Shown: piece by piece, positions 13,103 to 13,404 of the stretch
How the letters are laid out: every line of letters starts with the position of its first letter
How positions within the stretch are numbered: position 1 is the stretch's first letter
Assembly (NCBI GenBank): GCA_004294465.1
Contig: REAV01000178.1
Span: 1 to 13,404 of the forward strand
Reading direction: 5' to 3'
DNA: 13,404 bases
Origin: Sphingobacteriia bacterium
GTDB taxonomy: Bacteria; Bacteroidota; Bacteroidia; Chitinophagales; Chitinophagaceae
The notes under the pieces: generated by a model
The model's input: the letters and a program-made list of their open reading frames with translations, nothing else
The model's database searches: none
What the model was told of the DNA's origin: nothing
Position numbers and translations under genes: made by a program

Positions 13103-13404
13103 ATGGGATTATTGCTCTTTATTATTGGTTTAATTGGATGGCATATTGGGTTATATGGGATGTTTAAGAAAGCTGGTATTGAGCCTTGGAAAGCATTGGT
13201 CCCTTTTTACAATACTTGGCTGATTGTTCAAAAATCAGCGATTAAACAATATTGGTTTTGGCTTCAGCTGGTTCCCATTGCTGGTCAATTTATTACCATT
13301 TGGATTACCATCATTTTTGTAATGAACTTTAAAAAAGTTTCAGTACTAGACCATGCAGCTACTGTTTTCATTCCATTTATTTATTTCCCTTACTTAGGAT
13401 TCTC
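13103..13404 (+). CDS. lepB: Signal peptidase I, N-terminal part (3' end outside window)
   Basis: One hundred codons plus 2 nt are visible from the ATG at 13103, with no stop before the window edge. The translation begins MGLLLFIIGLIGWHIGLYGM. It contains KKAGIEPWKALVPFYNTW (residues 22-39), a segment ending WFWLQLVPIAGQF, further hydrophobic stretches and PFIYFPYLGF at the end. This multi-span N-terminus, with the AG-x-x-x-WKALVPFYN motif and the FPYLGF end, is what I recall from Bacteroidota signal peptidase I, ahead of the usual catalytic region. The catalytic Ser and Lys lie beyond the window, so the call rests on the N-terminal extension alone. The protein would be an inner-membrane enzyme removing signal peptides from exported proteins, such as the receptors in this window. 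A -7 box just upstream suggests its own promoter. Confidence 0.7.
   Translation, partial: MGLLLFIIGLIGWHIGLYGMFKKAGIEPWKALVPFYNTWLIVQKSAIKQYWFWLQLVPIAGQFITIWITIIFVMNFKKVSVLDHAATVFIPFIYFPYLGF

Noticed and set aside
1..13404. CRISPR arrays, tRNA or rRNA genes, insertion sequences, phage or defence genes
   Set aside because: I found no regularly spaced repeats, no tRNA-like cloverleaf, no transposase or integrase motifs and no known defence domains on either strand.

Overview
The window looks like an ordinary chromosomal segment of a low-G+C (by eye, mid to high 30s percent) member of the Bacteroidota, probably Chitinophagaceae or a close relative. Reasons: two TonB-dependent receptors, one with an N-terminal carboxypeptidase-regulatory-like domain; a DUF5686 outer-membrane protein; Bacteroidota-type PdhB, TrhO and signal peptidase sequences; promoter-like TAnnTTTG -7 boxes; and little sign of strong Shine-Dalgarno sites. 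The genus is not resolved. I see no rRNA, tRNA, CRISPR array, transposase or phage gene. There is no gene-free stretch longer than about 150 bases.

Layout. Bases 1-952 hold the 3' part of a PASTA-repeat protein gene and a small rhodanese gene 4 nt behind it, closed by a clear intrinsic terminator. Next is a DUF5686/carboxypeptidase-regulatory-like outer-membrane protein (1056-3506). The tRNA U34 hydroxylase gene trhO (3598-4689) follows, with a leader containing a weak hairpin plus T-run and a short inverted repeat. It converges on purC (minus strand, 5619-4678), and the two coding regions overlap by 12 bp. Divergent from purC is a 980-aa TonB-dependent receptor (5767-8709) with its own terminator. 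Then comes pdhB (8825-9811), with a second TonB-dependent receptor starting 2 nt after its stop on a GTG codon (9814-11886). A response regulator with an AAA+ (NtrC-like) domain follows (11911-13031). The window ends in the 5' part of a Bacteroidota-type signal peptidase I gene (13103 onward, cut by the window edge).

Functional picture. The contents are housekeeping (purine synthesis, pyruvate dehydrogenase, tRNA modification, protein secretion) mixed with envelope and nutrient-uptake genes. I do not see a coherent new multi-gene system. The most notable item is the response-regulator gene. Its receiver and AAA+ halves lie in different reading frames, and the junction lacks the linker and first AAA+ helix seen in relatives. 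The arithmetic fits one 31-nt deletion (36 nt expected between two conserved codons, 5 nt present), so the gene is probably a recent pseudogene, unless the assembly is wrong. Other points worth a look are the pdhB/TonB-receptor coupling, an Ala/Gly-rich insert in the large receptor, and the trhO leader.
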